Positions 41,792 through 49,432 of a DNA stretch of 56,948 nucleotides are shown here, one piece after another; position 1 is the stretch's first letter; each line of letters opens with the position of its first letter. The position numbers and the translations under genes were made by a program. The notes under the pieces were generated by a model. It made no database searches. It had not been told where the DNA came from and worked only from the letters and a program-made list of their open reading frames with translations. The stretch is from Streptomyces oryzae (GTDB lineage: Bacteria > Actinomycetota > Actinomycetes > Streptomycetales > Streptomycetaceae): NCBI RefSeq assembly GCF_017676365.1, contig NZ_JADKMA010000019.1, positions 1-56,948 on the forward strand. Reading direction: 5' to 3'.

Positions 41792-42823
41792 TCAGCCGAC
41801 CCGCACGCCGAACTGGAAGGGCATGTTGCCCATCGCCTCGAAGCGCACATTGGCACCGGGCTTGGGCGCGTGCAGCACCTGGCCGTTTCCGGCATAGAGC
41901 CCGATGTGGTGCAGGTCGCCGTAGAACAGGACCAGGTCGCCCGGCTTGAGCTGGCTCTGGCTGGATATCCGGGTACCGGCGTTGGCCTGCGCCTGGGAGG
42001 TACGCGGCAGCGAGACACCTGCCTGCTTGTACGCCCACGAGGTCAGCCCGGAGCAGTCGAAGGAGCTGGGCCCTGTGGCGCCCCACACATAGGGGCTGCC
42101 TATCTTGCCCTTGGCGGCGGACAGCGCGGCAGCCGCGCGGCCCGAGCCGGCGGGGAGGTTGCCCAGGTCGGCGCGGTCGCTGGAGGCGCGGTCGGCGCGC
42201 TTCTGCTTCGCGGCGAGCTTCGCCTTCTCCTTGGCGGTCAGCGTGTTCAGCAGCCGCTGGGCCTCGGAGAGCTTGCCCTGGATCTCCTTCTTCTTCTTGC
42301 CCAGTTCCTTGCGGGTGCTGCTGAGGTCCTTCAGCTTGCCGGAGGCTTCCTTGCGCTGCTGCGCGAGGCTGCGCTGCTTGGCCTGGATCTTCTTGAGCGC
42401 GCTGGCCTGCTTGGTGCTCAACTGGTCCATGGCCGAAGCCTTGTCCAGGTAGTTGTCCGGGTCGGACGAGAGGAAGAGCTGCACCGAGGGGTCGATACCG
42501 CCGGAGCGGTACTGCGCGGTGGCCATCGAACCGAGCTTGTCCCGCATGGTGTTGAGCTCACCCTGGCCGCGGGCGACGCTGTCCTGGAGGTTCTCGACCT
42601 CCTTGGAGAGCTTGGACTGCTTCTCCTTGGCGCCGTTGTACTTCTCGGTGGCGGCCTCGGCGTCCTCGTAGAGCTTGTCGACCTTCTCCTTGACGTCCTT
42701 CTTGGAGGACTGCGGGTCGGCGTGGGCCGCCTGGGAGGTGAGAGCGACTGCCGCGGCAGCGGTCATGGTGAAGACACTGACTCGTGCGCGACTCGGCTGC
42801 TTGGGACGACGGTGGGACGCCAC
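41792..42823 (-). CDS. Secreted NlpC/P60 peptidoglycan hydrolase (paralogue 2)
   Basis: 343 residues from GTG at 42823 behind GAAGAAGGAG. It has a signal peptide (ending 'ALTSQAAHA'), a lysine-rich coiled coil (about 40-230), and a C-terminal NlpC/P60 domain with 'GATGPSSFDCSGLTSWAYKQAGVSLPRTS' (Cys) and 'HHIGLYAGNGQVLHAPKPG' (His pair). Sequence and architecture closely match paralogue 1. Both begin V-A-S-H-R, and 'AQYRSGGIDPSVQLFLSSDPDNYLDKASAMDQL' is nearly shared. The coils may hold the enzyme at the septum or regulate it. Confidence 0.93.
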   Translation of the reverse strand: MASHRRPKQPSRARVSVFTMTAAAAVALTSQAAHADPQSSKKDVKEKVDKLYEDAEAATEKYNGAKEKQSKLSKEVENLQDSVARGQGELNTMRDKLGSMATAQYRSGGIDPSVQLFLSSDPDNYLDKASAMDQLSTKQASALKKIQAKQRSLAQQRKEASGKLKDLSSTRKELGKKKKEIQGKLSEAQRLLNTLTAKEKAKLAAKQKRADRASSDRADLGNLPAGSGRAAAALSAAKGKIGSPYVWGATGPSSFDCSGLTSWAYKQAGVSLPRTSQAQANAGTRISSQSQLKPGDLVLFYGDLHHIGLYAGNGQVLHAPKPGANVRFEAMGNMPFQFGVRVG

Positions 42824-43185
42824 TGGGGCGAGCTCCTTCTTCCTCAGCCGCCTGCCGGTCTGGTCATCTCCGGCTCCGCTTCCCGGGACTGGGCGATCCC
42901 GGTCGTACGGAACGAGGCGGTCCTCCGCTGTCACCCCGGATAGGTGATCAACCGAGCGAAGGTTCGGGGCCTGAGATTAGCCACGCGTACTGATCCGATC
43001 AAATCCCTCGGGAAAAAAGGCGTCCCGCAGTCCCATTCTTTACTCGATATGCACGTTGGGCGAGCAGAGTCTCACTCAGCGCTCATCACCCAGCCGCTGC
43101 GTCGGCCTCGATGTCCTTTATGTTCCGGGGAGTTGGGGAGCGCCGGGGAGCGTCATCCGAAAGCGCCGCGGACCGGGCCGCCGGC
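42824..43185 (-). other. Upstream region of NlpC/P60 paralogue 2
   Basis: 362 bases between the NYN gene stop and the paralogue 2 start, without a credible gene. Part is A+T-richer (a run of A around 43013-43018 and TTTACTCGATATGC near 43040), probably promoter DNA. I searched for a c-di-AMP aptamer, since cell-wall hydrolase genes in streptomycetes often have one, and saw no GGGTGAATC or CAGCTAACCC core on the minus strand. Confidence 0.45.
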
Positions 43186-44832
43186 TCAGCTGCGGGCAAG
43201 CCGGTTGAGGAGAAGCGTGGAGGCCACCGGCCTGGCACCCGCAGCCGCGCAGCCGTCGGCGACCTCGCGGTCGCTGGAGACCACCACGACGGCGCGGCCC
43301 GGCGGCTCGGCGCGCACCAGCCGGCGGATCAACTCGTCCGCGGTCTGGCCCGGTTTGGAGAACAGCACCCGCACCCCGCGCGGCGGCGCCAGCAGTACGG
43401 GCGCTGCCAGTTCCGCGCCGTCGAACACACAGGTGACCTCGGCGCCCGACTGGGCCGCCAGCACCGCGAGTCCGCCCAGCAGCCGCAGCCGCTGCTTCTC
43501 CAGCGGCAGCGCGGGATAGCCGGTCTTGGTGACGTTGTAGCCGTCCACCACCAGATGGGACTGCGGCAGCGCCAGCAGTTGGTCCAGCAGCGCCGGATCG
43601 GTCTCGGACAGCGCGCGTGCCGCCACGTCCTTGGGCGACATCCGGCCCGGCTCCACCGCGTCGACGGTATCGGCAGGGCGGGACTCGGACGGCGGGAGCG
43701 CCAGTTCGCGGCGCAGCCCCTGGGCCGCCTCCAGCACCGTGTCCAGCAGCAGGCGGACCCGCATATCCTCCACGCTGCGGCCCTCGCGCGCCGCACGCCG
43801 TCCGGCCTCCAGCGCCGACTCGGCCTCGGCGAGCCGGGACTTGAGCCGGCGCACTTCGCTGTCCAGCGCCGCCTTCTCCGTACCGGCGGCGGAGCGCGCC
43901 GCGTCCAGCTCCTCCTGGAGCTTGCGCAGCGACGCCTCGCGCCGGCGTACGTCGGCCTGCGCGCTGCGCAGCTTGCGCTGGGTGCCGTCCAGCTCCTTGC
44001 GCAGCGCCTCCAGCTCGCGGCGGCGCTGCTCGGCCTCGTCCCGCGCCGCACCCCTGGCCTGGGACAGCTCCTCGCGCAGCCGGGCCAGCTCGCGCTGCGC
44101 CTCCTCGCCCGCGCGCTCGGCCTGGGCCCGCTGGGCCTCCTCGCCCGCCGCCGCGACCAGCTTGGCCCAGCCGGGCGGGCGCAGGATGTAGGCAGCCGCC
44201 GCCACGTCCACCGGGTCGGCGGCCGGGGGCGGGGTGCCCTCGTCGAGCGCGCCCGCCAGCTCGGGGAGCTGTTCGCGCACCCGGGAGGCGATGCGCTGCC
44301 GGAACGCCGCCTCGCTCTCCAGCGCCGCCGCCATGGCGTTCCCGCCGAACTTGGCGCGGCGCTGCGGGGTGAAGCGGGCGTACTGCCGCAGCGGGGGCGG
44401 GAGTTCGGCGACGGTCAGCCCGCCGAGGGCTTCGCCGGTGAAGGCGACCACCCGGCGCCGTACCTTCTCCGGCAACGGGCGCTCCAGGCTCTCGCCCTCG
44501 TCGCCGTTCTCGCGCTCGCCATCGCGCTCGCCCTCACCGTCGTGCACCCCGGCAGCGGGACCTTCCGCGCCGGGGGCCTCGTGGCCGGGACTCTTGTCGC
44601 CGGGGCCGCCGTGGTCAGGACCCTCGTGACCGGGGCCGGTGTGGCCGGGGGTCTCCTGCGTCTCCGGGTGCCGGTCCGCCGCGGCGGAGCTGCCCTCGGT
44701 GGGGCCGCCCTCGGCGGGGTCCGGAGCCGGCCGGGCCGCCGGGTCCCCGGCCGCCGCGCGGGCAGCGGGCCCGGGTTCCTTCCCGGCAGCCGGTTCCGGC
44801 TGCCGAGGGTCGCCGCCCGTCCGTTCCACCAC
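43186..44832 (-). CDS. NYN-domain protein with long coiled coil (PIN-like RNA-processing candidate)
   Basis: 548 residues from GTG at 44832. The first 120 residues are disordered and rich in Gly, Glu, His and Pro. A helical region follows ('PLPEKVRRRVVAFTGEALGGLTVAELPPPLRQYARFTPQRRAKFGGNAMAAAL'), then a charged coiled coil (about 225-350, REELSQARGAARDEAEQRR-like). The C-terminal NYN/PIN domain (about 400-548) begins 'SHLVVDGYNVTKTGYPALPLEKQRLRLL' and has 'VTCVFDGAE' and 'VVVVSSDREVADGCAAAG', giving the acidic metal-site residues of YacP/Rae1-like nucleases. The probable role is RNA cleavage or decay; the partner is unknown. Confidence 0.87.
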   Translation of the reverse strand: MVERTGGDPRQPEPAAGKEPGPAARAAAGDPAARPAPDPAEGGPTEGSSAAADRHPETQETPGHTGPGHEGPDHGGPGDKSPGHEAPGAEGPAAGVHDGEGERDGERENGDEGESLERPLPEKVRRRVVAFTGEALGGLTVAELPPPLRQYARFTPQRRAKFGGNAMAAALESEAAFRQRIASRVREQLPELAGALDEGTPPPAADPVDVAAAAYILRPPGWAKLVAAAGEEAQRAQAERAGEEAQRELARLREELSQARGAARDEAEQRRRELEALRKELDGTQRKLRSAQADVRRREASLRKLQEELDAARSAAGTEKAALDSEVRRLKSRLAEAESALEAGRRAAREGRSVEDMRVRLLLDTVLEAAQGLRRELALPPSESRPADTVDAVEPGRMSPKDVAARALSETDPALLDQLLALPQSHLVVDGYNVTKTGYPALPLEKQRLRLLGGLAVLAAQSGAEVTCVFDGAELAAPVLLAPPRGVRVLFSKPGQTADELIRRLVRAEPPGRAVVVVSSDREVADGCAAAGARPVASTLLLNRLARS

Positions 44833-44864
44833 CGGTCACACCTGCCGTCTCTGAGCCCTGAGCC

Positions 44865-45104
44865 CTATACCTGAGCGCTGGGCCGGTCCACCAGTTCGAC
44901 CTGGTCCACGGCGTTGCACCATCTACAGCGCACGGACTCGATGCTCTCACTGAGCACGTCCCGCTCCTCGACCGTCGGCGCCCCGGCCAGGTCCAGATGG
45001 ACGTACTCGACCACCTTGCTGGAACGCGTCACGTCGAACCGGGTGAGATTGCCGCACAGAGTGCAGCGCCAGCGGGTCTCGTCCGTCGGCGTGGGGACCG
45101 CCAT
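44865..45104 (-). CDS. Small zinc-ribbon-like protein
   Basis: 79 residues from ATG at 45104: 'RWRCTLCGNLTRFDVTRSSKVVEYVHLDLAGAPTVEERDVLSESIESVRCRWCNAVDQVEL'. Two CxxC pairs (C-X2-C near 14-17 and C-X2-C near 60-63) would bind one zinc. No enzymatic motif; related small actinobacterial proteins are unnamed. It is upstream of the NYN gene with 32 bases between stop and start, so the two may be cotranscribed. Confidence 0.8.
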   Translation of the reverse strand: MAVPTPTDETRWRCTLCGNLTRFDVTRSSKVVEYVHLDLAGAPTVEERDVLSESIESVRCRWCNAVDQVELVDRPSAQV

Positions 45105-45121
45105 CGTCTCGTCCTCATTTC

Positions 45122-45139
45122 TTCGAAAGATTCGAAAGA
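45122..45139 (-). repeat. TTCGAAAGA direct repeat before the zinc-ribbon gene
   Basis: TTCGAAAGA occurs twice head to tail (45122-45130, 45131-45139), each containing the palindrome TTCGAA; a degenerate CTCGAAGG follows (45146-45153). The nine-base period and position 18-50 bases before the zinc-ribbon ATG fit a repeated operator, regulator unknown. Confidence 0.5.
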
Positions 45140-45272
45140 TCCGTCTCGAAGGTCTCGGTGCTGTCCGTGCGGCGCGGGATCACGTCCCGTAAACCCTACG
45201 GCCTGGAACCGTCCGTGTGCCTCCACGTGTGTCGAGGAGCATGCCCGGACAGCGAGCGGTCATGATCCGCTC

Positions 45273-45983
45273 ATGGACGGCACCGATCGCGCCGAGGCCC
45301 CGCGCCCGCTGATCACGTACGCCCTGCTCGGCTGCTGCTGCCTGGTCTTCCTGATCGGACCGGCCTCCGGCCTCGTCCCTTCCTACGGTACGGGGCACGC
45401 GCTGGACCAGGCACGGTCGGCCTACTTCGGCCGGTGGGGGGTGGTGCCCAGCGCGCTGCTCAGCGGTGCGGCGGGTGAGTTGCCGACGCCGCTGACCGCG
45501 CTGTTCCTGCACGGCAACTGGCTGCATCTGCTCAGCAACCTGCTCTTCCTGTTCGTCTTCGGCGGCCTGGTCGAGCAGCGCATGGGCGCGGGGCGCTTCG
45601 TCCTCTTCTATCTGGGCACCGGCTATGTGGCCATGCTCTGTTACGCGGTGGCGCACCCGGCGTCCGGCGAGACGCTGGTCGGCGCCTCCGGGGCGATCTC
45701 CGCGGTGCTGGGCGCCTTCCTCCGGCTGCACCCGCACGCCAGGGTGACCAGCCTGTTCCCCTTTCTTCTGTTCCTCCCGCTGCGCTTTCCCGCCTGGGTG
45801 GTGCTGCTGTTCTGGCTGACCGTGCAGTGGCTGGCGGCGCGGCAGGTGGACGACGGCCCCGGCGTCGCCTACCTGGCCCATGTGGTGGGTTTCACGCTGG
45901 GCTTCCTGTATGCCTGGCTCCGCTGCCGCCCGGTTAGAGTGACCGGGCCAACCCCGGCGTCAGAGGGAGAGACCGAACCGTGA
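45273..45983 (+). CDS. Rhomboid-family intramembrane serine protease
   Basis: 236 residues, six transmembrane helices. 'TALFLHGNWLHLLSNLLFLFVFGGLVEQRMGAGRF' carries the oxyanion His/Asn, 'ETLVGASGAISAVLGAFL' the catalytic Ser (GASG), and 'GVAYLAHVVGFTLGF' the catalytic His. It cleaves transmembrane segments of unknown substrates. ATG at 45273. The stop overlaps the next start (GTGA at 45980-45983). Confidence 0.94.
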   Translation: MDGTDRAEAPRPLITYALLGCCCLVFLIGPASGLVPSYGTGHALDQARSAYFGRWGVVPSALLSGAAGELPTPLTALFLHGNWLHLLSNLLFLFVFGGLVEQRMGAGRFVLFYLGTGYVAMLCYAVAHPASGETLVGASGAISAVLGAFLRLHPHARVTSLFPFLLFLPLRFPAWVVLLFWLTVQWLAARQVDDGPGVAYLAHVVGFTLGFLYAWLRCRPVRVTGPTPASEGETEP

Positions 45984-46261
45984 TCACTTCCATCGTCCTC
46001 ATCCGGACGAGCACCGAACGCATCCCCGAGATCGCCGAGCAGATCGCTGCCATCGAGGGTGTCAGCGAGGTGTACTCGGTCACCGGGGCGCACGATCTGA
46101 TCGCCATGGTGCGGGTCGCCCAGCATGACGACCTTGCCGACATCATTCCGGGGCGGATCAGCAAGGTGCCGGGCGTCCGGTCCACGGAGACGCATATCGC
46201 TTTCCGGACGTACTCGCAGCACGATCTGGAGACGGCCTTTTCGATCGGGCTCGACGCGTAG
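45980..46261 (+). CDS. Stand-alone Lrp/AsnC ligand-binding (RAM) domain protein
   Basis: 93 residues from GTG at 45980. It is an alpha-beta RAM (ACT-like) domain without a DNA-binding part: 'ITSIVLIRTSTERIPEIAEQIAAIEGVSEVYSVTGAHDLIAMVRV' and 'VPGVRSTETHIAFRTYS'. Such single-domain proteins bind amino acids or modulate full-length Lrp proteins by mixed assembly. It is coupled by a 4-bp overlap to the rhomboid gene. It ends 34 bases before a dispersed repeat. Confidence 0.9.
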   Translation: MITSIVLIRTSTERIPEIAEQIAAIEGVSEVYSVTGAHDLIAMVRVAQHDDLADIIPGRISKVPGVRSTETHIAFRTYSQHDLETAFSIGLDA

Positions 46262-46294
46262 GGGTACGCGCTGGGTTGGGGTACGCGGCGAGTT

Positions 46295-46403
46295 GGGGTG
46301 CCCCTCCCGTTGTTCCGGGTCGGGGCTGCCCCTTGCTGTTTGTTTGCGGGCTGCGGGTTGTTGCGGGCTGGTCGCGCAGTTCCCCGCGCCCCTGACGGGG
46401 CGC
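46295..46403 (+). repeat. Dispersed modular repeat, copy D
   Basis: GGGGTGCCCCTCCCG, GGGGCTGCCCCTTGCTG, GTTTGCGGGCTGCGGG, GCGGGCTGGTCGCGCAGTTC and CCCGCGCCCCTGACGGGGCG. The terminal GCGCCCC-TGAC-GGGGCGC forms a 7-bp hairpin (46386-46403). It lies between the convergent RAM and SDR genes and lacks the CTCGAAGAGCTTGGGG module. Confidence 0.85.
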
Positions 46404-46416
46404 GTCTTCCCCCGGG

Positions 46417-47118
46417 TCAGACCGGCTGGCCCAGTGGGCGGACGACGACGGTGTTGACGTCCACGCCGGCCGGCTGGCCGAGGGCCCACACCAGGGACTC
46501 GGCCACCTGGTCGGCAGTCAGCAGCGGGCTGTCCGGGACGCCGCCCCGGCCGTCCCAGAACGGGGTCTCGACCCGCCCCGGGGCGATCAGGGTCACGCCG
46601 ACACCGTCCTCGGTGACCACCCGCCGGGCGCTCTCGGCGAGGCCGGTGACCGCCCACTTGGTCGCCCCGTACAGGGTGCCGGGCGTAGGGACGATGCCCG
46701 CGACGCTGCCGACGAGGACGATCCGCCCTCCGGTGGCCCGCAGTTGCTCCGTGGCCGCCCTGATGAGCAGCGCGGGGCCGAGGACATTGGTGAGGACCAT
46801 CTCCCGCCAGCCCGCGGGGTCGCCTTCAGTGACGGTGTCGTGCGTGGCGAAGCCCGCGTTGGCGACGGCGTTGTCGAGGCGCCCGAACCGCTCGACGGTG
46901 ACGTCCACGGCGGCCTGGACCGCCGTATGGTCGGCCGCGTCGCCGGGCAGCGTCAGCAGGGTGCCGGGGCGTCCGGCCTCCTGTGCGAAGCGGGCCAGCC
47001 GCTGCTCGTCGCGGCCGGTGACGGCCACCCGGTGACCGAGCTTCAGCAGCCGACGCGCTGTTGCGGCACCAATACCGGCCGATCCCCCGGTGATCAGCGT
47101 GACGGGCGAGTCGCTCAT
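46417..47118 (-). CDS. Short-chain dehydrogenase/reductase
   Basis: 233 residues from ATG at 47118. Classical SDR: 'TLITGGSAGIGAATARRLL' (TGxxxGxG), 'LDNAVANAGFA' (NAG), 'GGRIVLVGSVAGIVPTPGTLYGATKWAVTG' (catalytic Ser, YxxxK) and 'VTLIAPGRVETPFW'. NADP(H) preference is likely (R following the first strand), substrate unknown. It has a promoter region of its own. Confidence 0.93.
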   Translation of the reverse strand: MSDSPVTLITGGSAGIGAATARRLLKLGHRVAVTGRDEQRLARFAQEAGRPGTLLTLPGDAADHTAVQAAVDVTVERFGRLDNAVANAGFATHDTVTEGDPAGWREMVLTNVLGPALLIRAATEQLRATGGRIVLVGSVAGIVPTPGTLYGATKWAVTGLAESARRVVTEDGVGVTLIAPGRVETPFWDGRGGVPDSPLLTADQVAESLVWALGQPAGVDVNTVVVRPLGQPV

Positions 47119-47260
47119 GGTTCCTCCAGAACGCCGAAAGGACGAAGAGATGCTGGCACGGGGCGGCTCCGGACTCCCGGTACCGCCCGGTCCCAGCGGA
47201 TCCCACCACTTCGAGCGCGCTCGAACGCAAGCCCCGCCCGGTCCGCCGGCCCCTCGTCCG

Positions 47261-48448
47261 TCAGCGGGACGCAGCCGTCAGGAGTACGTCCACCAGGCGG
47301 TCCGCGGCGTCGGGGCGGCCGTGGGTGCGGGCGGCTTCGGACATGGCCTGGCGCCGGGCCGGGTCCGTCAGCAGCGGGTGCAGCGCCTGCTGGAGGCGGT
47401 CGGCGGTGACGTCACCGACCAGCGCGACGGCCGCGCCGGTCTCCTCGAGGTGCCGCGCGTTGTGCGCCTGCTCGTCCCCGGCTGAGGAGGCGAGCGGTAC
47501 GAAGACGGCCGGTTTTCCGAGGGCGGTCAGCTCCGCGAGGGTGCCTGCACCGCTGCGGGAGACCACGACGTCGGCGAGCGCCAGGATGTCGGGGAGTTCC
47601 GGGCCGACGAACCCGGTGAGGTGGTAGCGGCCCGCGAGTTCGGCGGGCAGCGCTGCGGCCTGTGTGCGCAGGCTCTCGACGTTCGCCGGGCCGCACTGGT
47701 GCACGAGGTTCGCGCGCTGGAGCAGCCACGGCAGGGCCTGGCCGACCACGTCGTTGATCTGCTGGGCGCCCTGCGCGCCGCCGGTGACGTACACGGTGGG
47801 CAGCCGGCGGTCGAAGGAGTGCAGCCCCAGCGCGGCGACGGCCTTGTCGGCGTGGCCCGTCAGCACCTCGGGCCGCACCGGGTTGCCGGTGACGACGGCC
47901 GCGGAGCGTACGGACTGCGGCAGCAGCGGCAGCGTGGACTCGGACGAGACCGCGATACGCGCAGCCGAGCCGGCCAGTTTGCGGTTCGCCAGCCCGAGCC
48001 GCACGGTCTGTTCGTGCAGCACCAGCGGACGCTTGCGCATCCGTGCGGCGAGCCCGGCCGGGACGGCGACGTACCCGCCGGTGGCGAGGACCACGTCGGG
48101 CCGGAAGTCGGCGATGATCCGGCGGGCCTGCCAGACGCCCAGTGGCACCCGCGCCATGTCCCGCAGGTTCGCGGGACGGAGCAGCTTGAGCGGGTTGGAG
48201 GAGCGGCGCACCTTCCCCGTGGCAACCGTGGTGAACGGGATGCCCTCGGCCGGGGCGACCTTGGCCTCCAGCCCTTGCGGGGTGCCGATCCACAGCACGT
48301 CGAGCGTGCCGCCGTGCGCGCCGAGCCGGGCCTGCAGCGTGCGGACCGCCGTCAGAGCGGGGTAGGTGTGGCCGCCGGTGCCTCCCCCGGTGACGAGCAG
48401 ACGGAAGGTACGCGGAAGAGGGGAATCAGTCTCGTTCACGCCGCGCAC
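47261..48448 (-). CDS. MurG-like UDP-GlcNAc transferase (GT28), outside the dcw cluster
   Basis: 395 residues from GTG at 48448 (SD GGGGGAG), or a second GTG three codons on. The GT28 fold is intact: 'LLVTGGGTGGHTYPALTAVRTL', 'LATGGYVAVPAGLAARMRKRPLVLHEQTVRLGLANRKLA', 'VTGGAQGAQQIND', 'VVSRSGAGTLAELTALGKPAVFVPLASSAGDEQAHNARHL'. These are the lipid-I/UDP-GlcNAc motifs, the H-E-Q-N stretch included. Division genes (mur, fts) are absent here, so this is probably a second copy with an accessory role. It starts two bases after the LysR stop. Confidence 0.88.
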   Translation of the reverse strand: MRGVNETDSPLPRTFRLLVTGGGTGGHTYPALTAVRTLQARLGAHGGTLDVLWIGTPQGLEAKVAPAEGIPFTTVATGKVRRSSNPLKLLRPANLRDMARVPLGVWQARRIIADFRPDVVLATGGYVAVPAGLAARMRKRPLVLHEQTVRLGLANRKLAGSAARIAVSSESTLPLLPQSVRSAAVVTGNPVRPEVLTGHADKAVAALGLHSFDRRLPTVYVTGGAQGAQQINDVVGQALPWLLQRANLVHQCGPANVESLRTQAAALPAELAGRYHLTGFVGPELPDILALADVVVSRSGAGTLAELTALGKPAVFVPLASSAGDEQAHNARHLEETGAAVALVGDVTADRLQQALHPLLTDPARRQAMSEAARTHGRPDAADRLVDVLLTAASR

Positions 48449-48449
48449 C

Positions 48450-49337
48450 CTACTCCCCCACCATCACCCCCAAGTCCCGGAGGAACGCCGCGCCTGCCGG
48501 GGTGAGGCGGGTGGCACTCCACACCAGACGTTCCTCGCGCTGCGGGCCGTCGCGTACGGGGAGGACGCATACGCCGGAGAGCTGGGAGACGAAGGCGGAG
48601 GGGAGGAGGGTGATGCCCATGCCGTTGCGGACCAGGCCGGCCAGGAACTCCCAGTGCGAGGCTTCGAAGGCGACGTCACGGTGCAGCCCTGCCGCGGCGA
48701 AGATCTCCTCCGTCTGGGCGCGGGCGTGGCTGCCGGCGGCGAAGTCGACGAAGGTCTCCTCGGCGAGCCGGGCCAGCTCCAGCGGCTCCTGCGCCCCCTC
48801 CTGAGCGAGGGGGTGGTCGGGGGCGACCATCACGACGTGCCGGTCCCGGGCCAGCGTGTGGGAGCGGACGCCCTTCGCGCGGAAGGCCGGGGTGACGCCG
48901 AGGAACGCCAGGTCGAGCGTGCCCCGGCGGACCTCCTCGACCAGCAGCTCGCTGCGGCCCGCTGTCATGCTGATGCGCACCTGCGGATAGCGGGTGTGGA
49001 AGTCGCGGAGCAGCCGCGGCAGATCGACCGAGGCGATGGTGCTGATCGCACCGAGCGCGAGGGTGCCGCGGATCTCGCCTGTGGTCGCCGCGACCTCGGC
49101 GGCGGCGCGCTCGGCCGCCTCCAGGGACTGCCGGGCGGCGGGGAGGAACGCCTCGCCCGCGGGGGTGAGCGCCACCCGGCGGCTCGTGCGGTCGAACAGC
49201 CGGGCGCCCAACTCCTTCTCCAGCTTGGCGATCTGGTGGCTGAGCGCGGACTGGACGACGTGGCAGCGCTCGGCGGCGCGGGTGAAGCCGCCGGTCTCGG
49301 CGACGGCGACGACGTAGCGCAGCTGCTGGAGTTCCAT
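48450..49337 (-). CDS. LysR-family transcriptional regulator
   Basis: 295 residues from ATG at 49337 (MELQQLRYVVAVAETGGFTRAAERCHVVQSALSHQIAKLE, N-terminal HTH). The substrate-binding half has 'LDLAFLGV', 'VMVAPDHPLAQ' and 'GMGITLLPSAFVSQ'. It is transcribed away from the MFS transporter gene. A perfect palindrome in the shared gap is the expected operator, so it probably controls that exporter. Confidence 0.93.
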   Translation of the reverse strand: MELQQLRYVVAVAETGGFTRAAERCHVVQSALSHQIAKLEKELGARLFDRTSRRVALTPAGEAFLPAARQSLEAAERAAAEVAATTGEIRGTLALGAISTIASVDLPRLLRDFHTRYPQVRISMTAGRSELLVEEVRRGTLDLAFLGVTPAFRAKGVRSHTLARDRHVVMVAPDHPLAQEGAQEPLELARLAEETFVDFAAGSHARAQTEEIFAAAGLHRDVAFEASHWEFLAGLVRNGMGITLLPSAFVSQLSGVCVLPVRDGPQREERLVWSATRLTPAGAAFLRDLGVMVGE

Positions 49338-49359
49338 GCGCTCACCCTAGCCACCATCC

Positions 49360-49374
49360 ATCGCGCTGCGCGAT
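49360..49374. promoter_or_regulatory. LysR-type palindrome between the LysR and MFS genes
   Basis: ATCGCGC-T-GCGCGAT is a perfect 7-1-7 inverted repeat with the T...A ends and short centre expected of LysR (T-N11-A) sites. It sits 23 bases from the regulator start and about 60 from the transporter start. Confidence 0.65.
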
Positions 49375-49432
49375 CGCTCGCATGACAAGGATGTGTTGGA
49401 CTCATCGACGGCCCCGGCCGCAGCCTGAACGC

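Noticed and set aside
42824..43185. c-di-AMP riboswitch before NlpC/P60 paralogue 2
   Set aside because: No core consensus on the minus strand; GGGGTGACAG near 42925 lacks the surrounding aptamer.
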